DNA of 64,000 nt from Hypnocyclicus thermotrophus (GTDB taxonomy: Bacteria > Fusobacteriota > Fusobacteriia > Fusobacteriales > Fusobacteriaceae). Numbering within the stretch: the first letter of the stretch is position 1; each line of letters starts with the position of its first letter. Location of the stretch: the NCBI RefSeq assembly GCF_004365575.1, contig NZ_SOBG01000007.1, forward strand, positions 62,001-126,000, given 5' to 3'. The position numbers were made by a program, and so were the translations under genes. The notes beneath the pieces were generated by a model, which searched no databases, had not been told where the DNA came from, and worked only from the letters and a program-made list of their open reading frames with translations. Shown here in pieces: positions 1 through 8,686 of this stretch.

Positions 1-308
1 TAATATCTGATATGGGGTATAAAGTTTTAGAAGCGTCTAGAGCAGAAAAAGGACTACAGCTAATAAAAAAAGAAAAAATAGATTTGATATTATTAGATAT
101 TCAGCTTCCAAATATGAATGGATTAGAAGCTATACAGCAAATAAGAAAAATAAATATGGAAGTTCCAGTATTTATGATAACAGCTTTTCATAATATGAAA
201 AATGTGGTAGAGATGTTAGATGTTGAGATTCAAGGTTTTATACCGAAACCTTTTGAAATATTAGAATTAAAAGATAAAATTTCAAAAATATTGGAGGCAA
301 AAAAATGA
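1..308 (+). CDS. Response regulator receiver protein, 5' end outside the window
   Basis: CheY-like receiver domain. The phosphoacceptor Asp is in LILLDIQLP, the conserved Thr in MITAF and the conserved Lys in IPKPFE. The reading frame is open back to the window edge (I-S-D before the first internal Met), and the first beta strand with its acidic pair is absent. The ATG at 12 is therefore internal and the gene starts upstream. No output domain follows, so this is a stand-alone receiver or the C-terminal end of a longer protein. Its TGA overlaps the ATG of the HD-GYP gene (ATGA), which indicates co-transcription and coupled translation with the signalling operon that follows. Confidence 0.85.
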   Translation, partial: ISDMGYKVLEASRAEKGLQLIKKEKIDLILLDIQLPNMNGLEAIQQIRKINMEVPVFMITAFHNMKNVVEMLDVEIQGFIPKPFEILELKDKISKILEAKK

Positions 309-1351
309 TGGTTAAAACTATTGATTTAAAAGAAAATATGGAATTAAAAGAGGGAATAGTTGTAAATAATATTGTACTTATAGAAGAGGGGACAAAATTA
401 ACAAAAGAGCTTATTGAAAGAATAAAAAAATTTAATATAGAAGAAGTCTCTATTAAAGATGAGGAAAAAAACATAGAGGATATTTTACTTGAAGAAGAAA
501 AAATAAAAGAAGAGTTTAAAAAAGAATATTTAGAAAGTATAGAAGACACAAAAGAAGTATTAGAAGATGTTTTAAATAATAAAATTGATGATACTACATT
601 AGAATTAATTGTAGATAAAACAATGGGTAATATAGAAAAGGATAAAAATATATTACTATCATTAATGGATATGAAATCTGAAGGAGAATATTTATTTGAT
701 CATAGTTTAAAAACTACAATGTTAGCTATTATGTTAGGGAAAGAATTAAATTATACTGATGAAGAATTGGAAATATTAGGAAAAGCTGCAATATTACATG
801 ATGTAGGAATGCTTAAAGTAAAAAAAGAAATAATTGATAAAAAATCAAAATTAACTTTAGAAGAGATGGAAGAAGTAAAAAAACATATAGATATTACTTT
901 GGATTTGTTAAAAAATGAAGAAAAAGAAGTATTAGAAATAATAAAATATCATCACGAAAGAATAGATGGAAAAGGTTATCCAAATGGACTTAAAAGCGAG
1001 GATATACCAGATATGTCTAAAGTATTAAAAATAGCAGATATATATGCGGCACTTGTATCAAATAGAAGTTATAGAAAAGCTTTTAATGCAAATGAAGCAA
1101 TAAAAGAGATGGTTCATGCTTCTGGAAAAGAAATAGATTTAATTTTATTTAAGAAATTTTTAAAAATCATGTCAATGTTTCCAATAGGAAGTAAAGTTAG
1201 ATTAAGTAATGGGAAAATAGCTATAGTAAAACAAATTACAGAAAATATTTTTAGACCTGTAATAGATATTGAGGAGAATGGGAAAATAGAAAGAATAGAT
1301 TTATCAAAAAAAGAAAACTTTTTATTGCATATAATGGGGTTAGCAGAATGA
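305..1351 (+). CDS. HD-GYP domain protein, probable cyclic-di-GMP phosphodiesterase
   Basis: 348 aa. The N-terminal half (about 1-110) is charged and has no recognised domain. The C-terminal half holds an HD-GYP domain with FDHSLKT, the HD pair in ILHDVGML, the diagnostic HHERIDGKGYP, and ADIYAAL with another metal-ligand Asp. The family hydrolyses cyclic di-GMP or related dinucleotides. The residue after HDVG is Met rather than the usual Lys. No membrane segment or signal peptide is seen, so it should be cytosolic. It overlaps the receiver gene before it and the lipoprotein gene after it by 4 bases each. A partner receiver protein upstream fits the common response-regulator/HD-GYP pairing. 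Substrate is inferred. Confidence 0.85.
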   Translation: MMVKTIDLKENMELKEGIVVNNIVLIEEGTKLTKELIERIKKFNIEEVSIKDEEKNIEDILLEEEKIKEEFKKEYLESIEDTKEVLEDVLNNKIDDTTLELIVDKTMGNIEKDKNILLSLMDMKSEGEYLFDHSLKTTMLAIMLGKELNYTDEELEILGKAAILHDVGMLKVKKEIIDKKSKLTLEEMEEVKKHIDITLDLLKNEEKEVLEIIKYHHERIDGKGYPNGLKSEDIPDMSKVLKIADIYAALVSNRSYRKAFNANEAIKEMVHASGKEIDLILFKKFLKIMSMFPIGSKVRLSNGKIAIVKQITENIFRPVIDIEENGKIERIDLSKKENFLLHIMGLAE

Positions 1352-2289
1352 AAAAAGCTTTATTTTTTTTAATTTTAATTATAGTAGGATGTAGTCGAGA
1401 GATAATTTTAAGAAAGGAACCTTTAGAAAAGGTTCCTTTTAAAAGTGAATTAAAAAATACAGGAAATGTAATTAAAATATTTTATATTGAATACCCAAAA
1501 ACAATAAATGAAAAAAATAAGTTTTGGACAGAATTTAGTAATATATCTAAAAAATTAATTGCTACTCAAGAAAAAAGAAACATTATTTTAACAAAAGAAT
1601 TTTTTGATGATTTAAAAATTTTAACTCAAGAAAAAATATTTAAAGAAGAAAAAATATTTATTAAAATAGCTTCAGATTTAACGGAAGAAGAGAAAAAAGA
1701 ATTAGTAAAATATTTTAAAGAATCCGAGAAAGAAACTGTTGATGATTATTTGAAGTTACAGATCAAATATTGGTTAACAAGATTACATAAAATAGGTGAA
1801 TTTAAAGAAGAAAAAATATACAATGAGAAAATTAAAAACGATTTAATTTTAGAAGTAATAGAAAAAAGAAAAGAACAATTAAAATATATAATCAATGCTA
1901 ATTATAACTATATAGCTAAATTGGATAATATTAATGTAGATAGTAAAATATATTTTAATGATAAAAATGTAAATATAGAATATGAAAGTATTTTAAAAAA
2001 TCAAATTTCAAAATACGAATACGTATATATAACAAATTTAACAGAGGATATTATAGAAAAAATTTATAATAAAATAATAAAATTGGATAAAAACATTATT
2101 ATATCAAATGCCAAATATAAGGGATATATATATAATGATAAATTTGTATTTTTTGTAAATGGAGAAAAAACTGTAAAAGAGTATAACGAATATAATGTTT
2201 TCATTGAAATAAAAAGTAGTAGCTTAAAAGAATTATTAAAATATAAAAATCTAATTACTTTGAATGAATTTTTAAAAGGAGAAAAATAA
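1348..2289 (+). CDS. Lipoprotein of unknown function in signalling operon
   Basis: 313 aa. It starts with a lipoprotein signal (MKKALFFLILIIVGCS, lipobox IVGC, Cys15), so it should be membrane anchored outside the cytoplasm. The rest is Lys/Glu/Asn rich with no domain I recognise. Its ATG overlaps the HD-GYP stop (ATGA) and its TAA shares a base with the ATG of the phosphatase gene, so it belongs to the same operon. An envelope component of this signalling pathway, perhaps a sensor or a target, is a guess from position only. Codons 22-31 lie in a strong 12-bp hairpin (see 1413-1439). Confidence 0.7.
   Translation: MKKALFFLILIIVGCSREIILRKEPLEKVPFKSELKNTGNVIKIFYIEYPKTINEKNKFWTEFSNISKKLIATQEKRNIILTKEFFDDLKILTQEKIFKEEKIFIKIASDLTEEEKKELVKYFKESEKETVDDYLKLQIKYWLTRLHKIGEFKEEKIYNEKIKNDLILEVIEKRKEQLKYIINANYNYIAKLDNINVDSKIYFNDKNVNIEYESILKNQISKYEYVYITNLTEDIIEKIYNKIIKLDKNIIISNAKYKGYIYNDKFVFFVNGEKTVKEYNEYNVFIEIKSSSLKELLKYKNLITLNEFLKGEK
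1413..1439 (+). other. Strong intragenic hairpin near the 5' end of the lipoprotein gene
   Basis: A perfect 12-bp inverted repeat (AAAGGAACCTTT / AAAGGTTCCTTT) with a 3-base loop lies 65 bases into the coding sequence and is followed by a short T stretch. It resembles a weak terminator or attenuator and may lower expression of the distal operon genes. The role is inferred. Confidence 0.5.
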
Positions 2290-3776
2290 TGATTTTATTA
2301 ATGTATTTATTATTAAATATAGGAGTAATAATGTTTTTCAAACAAAAATATCAAAAAGAAAAAATAAAATCTAATGAAGAATTAATTAAAAATATCATTC
2401 AAAGAAACAAAGATTATAAAACAGATGATGAAATTCAAGATGAATACATAGAACTTATAAATGATATTGAAAATCAAGAGAAAGCTTTAAAAATATCATT
2501 GGACGAAATAAACTCGTATAAAAAAGAATTAAATATAACTTATAAAAGTTTGTTAGCTAAATCAACAGAATTAGAATATAGTAACTTAGTTTTAGAAAAA
2601 AGAGTAGCAAATTTATCAAATTTAAATGCAATAGGAAAATCTGTTTTATCTGAATTAGAGTTAGATAAAATTATTTCTATAATATTAGATGCATATTTTG
2701 TTTTAACAGGAGCTAAAAAGATAGTTTTATATTTATGGGAAGAAGGAGTATTAGTAAATAAAGCAATTAAAGGAAATGTAAAAGCTAAGAAAAAATATGA
2801 GTTTATAAAAGAAGAACTAGATCCTAATTTGATTTATGAAAATATATCAAAAGATATAGTAGATATAAATGAAGACATTATTTACTCAAATCTAAATGTA
2901 AAAGGGAAAGAATTGGGAGTAATATATATTATAGAAGATAGCGAGAATAAAAGAAAATCTGATGATAGAGAAACAATATCTGCTTTAGCAATGCATGTAG
3001 CAATAGCAATAAATAACTCTAAGGTTTACTCAGAACTAGCAATAAAAGAAAGATTAAATAAAGAATTGAATATAGCTGCAAAAATACAAAAAGATTTATT
3101 ACCTAAAAAATCAGGAGTGAAATTTGATATTGATATTTCTGAATATTTTGAACCAGCAAAAGAAATAGGTGGAGATTATTATGATTATAACATTTATTCA
3201 GACGACGAAATTTATATTACAATAGGAGATGTAAGTGGAAAAGGTGTACCTGCGGCATTGTTAATGACAACAATTAGAGCAATATTAAAGACACTTTCAT
3301 TTACAATAAATGCACCAAATATTATGTTAGATATGCTTAATAAACTTATGTATAAAGATATGAGTAGTGATATGTTTGTAACAATTTTTCATAGTAAATA
3401 TAATAAAAAAACAAATATTCTTGAATTTTCTAATGCAGGGCATAATCCACTTTTAGTGTATAGGAATAAAGAAAATAATATAATGGAAGAAAATGTAAAA
3501 GGAATAGCCATTGGATTTTTAGAAAATTATAATTATAAAGAAGGAAAATTAAAACTTTTTAAGAATGACATATTAGTATATTATACTGATGGAATAACTG
3601 AAGCAGAAAATGAAAATGGAGAATTATTTGGAATAGATAGATTAAAAGAGATAATATTGAAAAATAGTTATAAATCAAGTATAGAGATAAAAAATGAAAT
3701 ACTAAATGGTGTAAGAAAATATAGAGGTAATAAATTGCAAACAGATGATATTACATTGCTAGTATTAAAAGTATAG
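2289..3776 (+). CDS. GAF-SpoIIE/PP2C serine phosphatase (RsbU-like), membrane linked
   Basis: 495 aa. One N-terminal hydrophobic segment (about 2-16) is followed by a predicted coiled coil (about 20-105), a GAF-like domain (about 105-245) and a C-terminal PP2C/SpoIIE phosphatase. Metal-binding and family motifs are intact: EIGGDYYDY, GDVSGKGVPAALLM, SNAGHNP, YTDGITEAEN and the terminal DDITLL. Proteins of this type dephosphorylate anti-anti-sigma-like STAS proteins in partner-switching pathways; no STAS or anti-sigma gene is in this window. The start codon shares an A with the upstream TAA. The neighbouring hybrid kinase could control it. Confidence 0.88.
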   Translation: MILLMYLLLNIGVIMFFKQKYQKEKIKSNEELIKNIIQRNKDYKTDDEIQDEYIELINDIENQEKALKISLDEINSYKKELNITYKSLLAKSTELEYSNLVLEKRVANLSNLNAIGKSVLSELELDKIISIILDAYFVLTGAKKIVLYLWEEGVLVNKAIKGNVKAKKKYEFIKEELDPNLIYENISKDIVDINEDIIYSNLNVKGKELGVIYIIEDSENKRKSDDRETISALAMHVAIAINNSKVYSELAIKERLNKELNIAAKIQKDLLPKKSGVKFDIDISEYFEPAKEIGGDYYDYNIYSDDEIYITIGDVSGKGVPAALLMTTIRAILKTLSFTINAPNIMLDMLNKLMYKDMSSDMFVTIFHSKYNKKTNILEFSNAGHNPLLVYRNKENNIMEENVKGIAIGFLENYNYKEGKLKLFKNDILVYYTDGITEAENENGELFGIDRLKEIILKNSYKSSIEIKNEILNGVRKYRGNKLQTDDITLLVLKV

Positions 3777-3792
3777 CTTTGAGGTGAAAAAA

Positions 3793-5496
3793 GTGGAAAT
3801 AAATAAAAAAATATTATTAATAGATGACCAAAAAGAAATATTAGAAAGTATGAAAAATCTACTTTCTGGTCAAGATAATTTAAAAATAATAAATAATAAG
3901 CTAGATGATTTACTTAGTGATTTTTTTGAAGAAGAAAAAAAAGAACAAGAGGAAGAAAAATACCAAGTTGATATAGCTGAAGATGGCCAAACAGGATATA
4001 ATATGGTGAAAAAAGCATTAGAAAGAGATGAACCGTATTCAGTAGTAACAATAGATATGAGGATGCCTGGTTGGGATGGATTACGGACAGCAAAAGAGAT
4101 AAGAAAAATTGATGAAAATATAGAAATAGTAATAATTACAGCATATACTGATAGAAATAGAAAAGAACTTGTAAAGAAAATAGGAAAACCTGAAAAGTTA
4201 TTATATTTAAAAAAACCTTTTGAAAGAGAAGAAATTTTACAAATAATAATGTCGCTTACAATAAAATGGTCATTAGAAAAAAAAGTACAAAATCAATTTC
4301 ATATAATAAAAGATTCAAATAATAAATTGGAAAAAATAATTGAAAGTATAAGTAATATAGAAGAAAAAGTAATATCAAATTTTAGCGATATATGTAAAGT
4401 AGTACTTACAGAATTAAAAGCACTTTTTGATTTTGAAGAACTTTTTATTTTTTTAGAAAACAATATAATAAAATATGATGAAAAGACAGAAGTAGATTTT
4501 AATTATAAAAATTTAATTAAAATAATAGACACAAATTCTAAATTTATCGTCTATAATGATTATTTGATTACTAAACTAGGGGATATTGAAGATGTAAAAT
4601 TAGATAATCCAATAATAGCAGTAATTAAATTTAATAAAGAAAAATTTACTGAAAAAGAAAGAAAATATTTTGAAATATTTATAACGCACGTAAATAATTT
4701 TTTTATAAATTCAAATCTTTATATTGAATTAGAAAAAAAGAATAAAGAGCTTGTGCAAAGTAATATAAAATTGAAATTAGCAAATGAATTAAAAAGAAAA
4801 TTTTTAGTGACTTCTTCGCACGAATTAAGAACGCCAACTTCATTATTATTAGCGTATTCAGAAATTTTATTTGATAAAAATTATAGAAATAAAGAAAAAA
4901 TTTTAAAAAAAATATTTAAAGTAAGTCTTAGAATAAATGAATTAATAGAAAAAATGTTTAACGCACTTACAACAGAAGATATGAAAGAATCAATAGCACA
5001 AAAAATTGAAAAAACAAAGTTAAAAGAAATGTATGAAGAGGTAAAATCAAAAGTAGAAATTTTTCTAGAAAAGCGAAATCAAAAATTTATATATATAAAT
5101 GAAACTTCGTATGAAGAAATACATATTGACAAACATAAGATAATAAATTTTGTATTGTATAATCTAGTTGTAAACGCTATAAAATTTTCAGAAGATGGAG
5201 AAATTATTATATTTAGAGTAAAAGAGGATATTGAGAAAAATAAGATTTTAATTTCAATAGAAGATAAGGGAATAGGTATATCAAATGAAGATATAGAAAA
5301 TATATTTAAACCTTTATTTGTAGGTGGAGAGGAAAATAAACATCATTCGGGAATATATGAATACAAATCAAAAGGATTAGGACTAGGATTAACTATTGCA
5401 AAAAATGTAATAGATTCAATGAAAGAAGAAATTTACTGTAAAAGTAATTTAAAATCAGGGACAGTAGTTACATTTACATTAACAAAGCAAACTTAG
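3793..5496 (+). CDS. Receiver-histidine kinase hybrid sensor
   Basis: About 567 aa, with GTG 3793 as likely start because GAGGTG (3781-3786) is ideally spaced for it; the GTG at 3784 lies inside that site. Domain order: receiver with ILLIDDQ, phosphoacceptor VVTIDMRMP, ITAYT and LKKPFE; a coiled coil; a degenerate GAF-like region; HisKA with H box TSSHELRTPTS; and HATPase with N box VVNAIKFS, DKGIGIS and GLGLGLTIA. An acidic insert (FFEEEKKEQEEEKY) after the first helix makes the receiver longer than usual. No membrane segment is seen. It closes the signalling operon and may transmit phosphate to the other operon members. Confidence 0.88.
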   Translation: MEINKKILLIDDQKEILESMKNLLSGQDNLKIINNKLDDLLSDFFEEEKKEQEEEKYQVDIAEDGQTGYNMVKKALERDEPYSVVTIDMRMPGWDGLRTAKEIRKIDENIEIVIITAYTDRNRKELVKKIGKPEKLLYLKKPFEREEILQIIMSLTIKWSLEKKVQNQFHIIKDSNNKLEKIIESISNIEEKVISNFSDICKVVLTELKALFDFEELFIFLENNIIKYDEKTEVDFNYKNLIKIIDTNSKFIVYNDYLITKLGDIEDVKLDNPIIAVIKFNKEKFTEKERKYFEIFITHVNNFFINSNLYIELEKKNKELVQSNIKLKLANELKRKFLVTSSHELRTPTSLLLAYSEILFDKNYRNKEKILKKIFKVSLRINELIEKMFNALTTEDMKESIAQKIEKTKLKEMYEEVKSKVEIFLEKRNQKFIYINETSYEEIHIDKHKIINFVLYNLVVNAIKFSEDGEIIIFRVKEDIEKNKILISIEDKGIGISNEDIENIFKPLFVGGEENKHHSGIYEYKSKGLGLGLTIAKNVIDSMKEEIYCKSNLKSGTVVTFTLTKQT

Positions 5497-5537
5497 TAAA
5501 CATATGTTTAGAAAATAAATTTTTTTTAAATTATATC

Positions 5538-5566
5538 TTGAAAAAATTTCGAAATAGAGGTATAAT
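5538..5566 (+). promoter_or_regulatory. Sigma-70-type promoter for the nucleoside-binding protein gene
   Basis: TTGAAA (5538-5543), a 17-base spacer and perfect TATAAT (5561-5566). A 10-bp palindrome ATTTCGAAAT lies in the spacer (5546-5555) and could be an operator. The 5' leader is about 45 bases, with AAGGAGG before the ATG. Confidence 0.75.
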
Positions 5567-5619
5567 TATGATACGATATCTTCGAAAAACAGACTATTAA
5601 AATTTAGAAGGAGGATGTA

Positions 5620-6624
5620 ATGAAGAAAGGTCTAATTTTAACAATTTTAACAGGTTTAATTTTAACATTTGTAAGCGTTAACACTTATGCGGGGCTTTTT
5701 TTTGGAAACAAAAAAGAAAAAGCGGATAAAGGGTTAAAAGTAGGAATTGTTTTATCAATTGGTGGATTGGGAGACAAATCTTTTAATGATGCTGCTTACA
5801 GAGGATTACAAAGAGCAAAAGAAGAATTAGGAGTAGATTTTAAATATGTAGAACCTGCATCTCCTGCAGAAGATGAAGGATATTTAAGAGAATATGCAGA
5901 AGCTGGATATGATTTAGTAATTGCTACAGGATTTTTAATGAGAGATGCAGCTGAAGCTGTTGCAAAAGATTTCCCAGAAACTAAATTTGCAATTATTGAT
6001 GATGTGGTAGATTTACCAAACACACAATCTTTATTATTTAAAGAAGATGAAGGTTCATTCTTAGTAGGAGCTTTAGCTGCTATGATGTCTAAAACAGGAA
6101 CTATTGGATTTGTTGGAGGAATGGAAGTACCTTTAATTAAAAAATTCCAAAGAGGATATGAAATGGGAGCTAAATATATAAATCCAGATATTAAAATTGG
6201 AGTTTTATATACTTCAGGGCCTAATCCATTTAATGACCCAGTTAGAGGAAAAGAAAATACTTTAGCGTTAGTAAAACAAGGTGCAGATGTTGTATATCAT
6301 GCAGCTGGTGGAACTGGAGCTGGGGTTATAGCTGGAGCTAAAGATGCTGGAATATATGCAATAGGAGTAGATTCTAATCAAGATGGAGAAGCACCAGGAG
6401 TTGTTCTTACATCAATGTTAAAAAGAGTTGATGTAGCAGTATTTGAAGCTGTAAAAGCTCTTAAAGAAGGAACTTTTAAAGGTGGAATAAAGAGATTTGG
6501 AGTTGCTGAAAATGGAGTAGGAACTACTGATTTCGAATTTACTAAAGATATAATTGGAGCTGAAAAAATAGCTAAATTAGAAGAAATAAAACAAGATATA
6601 ATAGCAGGGAAAATTAAATTTTAA
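5620..6624 (+). CDS. BMP/PnrA-family nucleoside-binding periplasmic protein
   Basis: 334 aa. It has a cleavable signal peptide (MKKGLILTILTG..., cleavage near NTYA-GLFFG) and no lipobox Cys, unlike the TmpC/BmpA lipoproteins of spirochetes and Gram-positives; that fits a free periplasmic protein in a diderm. Family motifs: GGLGDKSFNDAAYRG, VIATGFLM, FAIIDDVVD, GFVGGMEVPLI and VVYHAAGGTGAGV. It should deliver purine nucleosides to an ABC importer that is not in this window. Downstream deoD and cdd support a nucleoside salvage role. It has its own promoter and is followed by a hairpin terminator. Confidence 0.9.
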   Translation: MKKGLILTILTGLILTFVSVNTYAGLFFGNKKEKADKGLKVGIVLSIGGLGDKSFNDAAYRGLQRAKEELGVDFKYVEPASPAEDEGYLREYAEAGYDLVIATGFLMRDAAEAVAKDFPETKFAIIDDVVDLPNTQSLLFKEDEGSFLVGALAAMMSKTGTIGFVGGMEVPLIKKFQRGYEMGAKYINPDIKIGVLYTSGPNPFNDPVRGKENTLALVKQGADVVYHAAGGTGAGVIAGAKDAGIYAIGVDSNQDGEAPGVVLTSMLKRVDVAVFEAVKALKEGTFKGGIKRFGVAENGVGTTDFEFTKDIIGAEKIAKLEEIKQDIIAGKIKF

Positions 6625-6626
6625 TT

Positions 6627-6650
6627 AAAGCCGGATTATTCCGGCTTTAT
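6627..6650 (+). terminator. Intrinsic terminator after the BMP-family gene
   Basis: An 8-bp stem AAAGCCGG / CCGGCTTT with a 6-base loop starts just after the stop codon and is followed by a mixed T-rich stretch. Confidence 0.75.
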
Positions 6651-6675
6651 CTTTCCTATAAAGATAAATATTAAA

Positions 6676-6697
6676 AAAGGTGACGTAAGTCACCTTT
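6676..6697 (+). other. Second hairpin with GUAA tetraloop upstream of deoD
   Basis: A perfect 9-bp stem AAAGGTGAC / GTCACCTTT closed by GTAA, a GNRA-type tetraloop in RNA. It lies 28 bases after the first terminator and about 70 bases before deoD. It may be a back-up terminator or a leader element controlling deoD; the sequence alone does not decide. Confidence 0.5.
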
Positions 6698-6766
6698 AAA
6701 TTTCTAAAGTGGATAATTACGAGAAAATAATCAAGAGAGAATTTTAATAGTTTTAGGAGGAATAAA

Positions 6767-7462
6767 ATGAGTGTACATATAGGAGCTAAAAAAGGAGAAA
6801 TAGCAGAAACAGTTTTACTTCCTGGAGATCCAATGAGAGCAAAATGGATAGCAGAAACATTTTTGGAAGATGCTGAATGTTATAATACTGTTAGAGGAAT
6901 GTATGGTTATACGGGGTATTATAAAGGGAAAAAAGTGTCAGTACAAGGAACAGGAATGGGAGTTCCATCTATTTCTATATATGTAAATGAATTAATAAGA
7001 GATTATGGAGTAAAAAATCTTATAAGAGTAGGATCAGCTGGTTCGTATCAAGAAAATGTAAAAGTAAGAGATATAGTTTTAGCAATGGCAGCATCTACAA
7101 ACTCTGGAATAAATAGACATAGATTCAATGGTGATTTTGCGCCGACAGCTAATTTTGAATTATTTATGAAAGCGGTAACTGCAGCAAAAGAAAAAAATAT
7201 AGAAGTTAAAGCAGGAAATATATTAACAAGTGATGAATTTTATCAAGATGATTTTAATTCTTATAAAAAATGGGCATCATTTGGAGTACTTGCAGTAGAA
7301 ATGGAAACAGCTGCTCTTTATACAATAGCTGCTAAATATGGAGTTAAAGCTTTAACGATTTTAACTATATCAGATTCATTAGTAACAGGTGAAGAAACAA
7401 CATCTGAAGAAAGAGAAACGACATTTAAGGATATGATTGAAATAGCTCTTTCAACACTTTAA
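6767..7462 (+). CDS. deoD: Purine nucleoside phosphorylase DeoD type
   Basis: 231 aa, the normal length for the hexameric bacterial PNP. It catalyses phosphorolysis of purine (deoxy)nucleosides to base and (deoxy)ribose-1-phosphate in the cytosol. Visible motifs: [37 protein letters not shown], the nucleoside-binding VEMETAALY, and SDSLVTGE near the C-terminus. AGGAGG is well placed before ATG 6767. It is followed after 18 bases by cdd, so the two are probably co-transcribed as a nucleoside salvage unit fed by the upstream binding protein. Confidence 0.95.
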   Translation: MSVHIGAKKGEIAETVLLPGDPMRAKWIAETFLEDAECYNTVRGMYGYTGYYKGKKVSVQGTGMGVPSISIYVNELIRDYGVKNLIRVGSAGSYQENVKVRDIVLAMAASTNSGINRHRFNGDFAPTANFELFMKAVTAAKEKNIEVKAGNILTSDEFYQDDFNSYKKWASFGVLAVEMETAALYTIAAKYGVKALTILTISDSLVTGEETTSEERETTFKDMIEIALSTL

Positions 7463-7480
7463 TTATCAAGGAGAGTAATT

Positions 7481-7873
7481 ATGGAAGAAAAAAAAATAAT
7501 TGATTTAATAGATGAGGCTATTCAAGCTAGAGAAAATGCTTATGTAGAATATTCGCATTTTTCAGTAGGAGCTATAGTTGTAGATGATAAAGGGAAGCAT
7601 CATAAAGGAGCAAATGTAGAAAATGCTTCTTATGGATTATCTAATTGTGCTGAGAGAACAGCAATATTTACAGCGGTTACAAATGGTATGAAAAATATAG
7701 ATACTATTTGTATTGTAGCAGATACTACTGGACCTGTAAGTCCTTGTGGAGCATGCAGACAAGTAATAAAAGAATTTTCAGCAGAAAATACAAGAATTAT
7801 TTTGGCAAACTTGAAAAAAGAATATAAAATACTAACTATGGAAGAGCTTCTTCCATATGGATTTAAATTATAG
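7481..7873 (+). CDS. cdd: Cytidine deaminase
   Basis: 130 aa, the length of the small tetrameric Cdd type with three Cys zinc ligands. The zinc and catalytic motifs are NCAERTAIF (Cys and catalytic Glu) and PCGACRQV (Cys-x2-Cys); substrate contact NVENASYG is present. It deaminates cytidine and deoxycytidine to uridine forms. It lies 18 bases after deoD with a GGAGAG ribosome site. Its TAG stop is inside the stem of the following terminator hairpin. Confidence 0.95.
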   Translation: MEEKKIIDLIDEAIQARENAYVEYSHFSVGAIVVDDKGKHHKGANVENASYGLSNCAERTAIFTAVTNGMKNIDTICIVADTTGPVSPCGACRQVIKEFSAENTRIILANLKKEYKILTMEELLPYGFKL

Positions 7874-7890
7874 GAGACGATTAGTCTCCT
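7872..7890 (+). terminator. Hairpin overlapping the cdd stop codon
   Basis: A 7-bp stem AGGAGAC / GTCTCCT with a GATTA loop, followed by TTATTATTTTAAT. It starts within the cdd TAG codon and runs into the long AT palindrome at 7890-7933. Confidence 0.6.
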
Positions 7891-7933
7891 TATTATTTTA
7901 ATATTTAATTCTAATTAAATATTAAAATAATAA
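7890..7933. repeat. Perfect 21-bp AT-only inverted repeat
   Basis: Arms 7890-7910 and 7913-7933 are exact reverse complements made only of A and T, separated by two bases (CT). It could extrude as a cruciform or form a long RNA hairpin just upstream of the ribosome site of the glycosylase gene (GAGGTG at 7941). Confidence 0.85.
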
Positions 7934-7951
7934 ATAAAATGAGGTGAAAAA

Positions 7952-8596
7952 ATGGATATAAAAGAATTAAAAAATAGCTATAAAAGGCTTAAAATAGACA
8001 TCGAAAAGAGGTTGGAAGAATTTAAATTAATATGGTTAGAAGGAAATAATGAAGATATTTTTATTGAATTAGCTTTTTGTATATTAACTCCCCAATCAAA
8101 AGCTAAAAGTGCATGGAAAGCAATAACAAAATTGAAAGAAACAGGGTTATTATTTTATGGGGAAGAAGAAGAAATAGTGGAATATTTAAATATAGTAAGA
8201 TTTAAGAATACAAAAGCAAAAAATTTAGTGCTTTTAAGAGAAACTATAAAAGATGAAAACGGTGTAATAATAATAAAAGAAATATTAGATAAATTAGAAT
8301 CACCAATTAAAATGAGAAATTGGATAGTAAAAAATATAAGAGGGATTGGGTATAAAGAAGCAAGCCATTTTTTGAGGAATATAGGTTTTGGTAGTAAGCT
8401 AGCTATTTTAGATAGACATATATTAAAAAATTTGTTTAAATTAAATGTAATAAATGAAATCCCTAAAACATTAACAGCAAAAAAATATTTAGAAATTGAA
8501 AATAAAATGATAGAATTTTCTAAAAAAATAAACATAAAAATGGAACATTTAGATTTTGTATTATGGTATCAAGAAGCAGGAGAAATTTTTAAATAG
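7952..8596 (+). CDS. Ogg2-type 8-oxoguanine DNA glycosylase/AP lyase
   Basis: 214 aa, matching the short archaeal-type (MjaOgg/Ogg2) family rather than MutM. Motifs: ELAFCILTPQSKA near the N-terminus, the helix-hairpin-helix NIRGIGYKEASHFLRNIG, catalytic Asp in LAILDRHILKN, and the C-terminal LDFVLWYQEAGEIF. The Lys of GYKEASH matches the position expected for the Schiff-base nucleophile. It would remove 8-oxoguanine and cleave the abasic strand. It is preceded by GAGGTG and an AT palindrome and is not obviously co-transcribed with cdd. The symbol ogg is often used for this family. Confidence 0.85.
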   Translation: MDIKELKNSYKRLKIDIEKRLEEFKLIWLEGNNEDIFIELAFCILTPQSKAKSAWKAITKLKETGLLFYGEEEEIVEYLNIVRFKNTKAKNLVLLRETIKDENGVIIIKEILDKLESPIKMRNWIVKNIRGIGYKEASHFLRNIGFGSKLAILDRHILKNLFKLNVINEIPKTLTAKKYLEIENKMIEFSKKINIKMEHLDFVLWYQEAGEIFK

Positions 8597-8610
8597 AATC
8601 TTTTCTTAAA

Positions 8611-8639
8611 TTGTCAAAAATATGTATTTATGATATAAT
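8611..8639 (+). promoter_or_regulatory. Promoter for miaB
   Basis: TTGTCA (8611-8616), a 17-base spacer and perfect TATAAT (8634-8639), about 50 bases before the miaB ATG. Confidence 0.7.
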
Positions 8640-8686
8640 CTTGATATTGTAGTAACTTTAAAATGTAGGAGGAATAATAAAAAATA

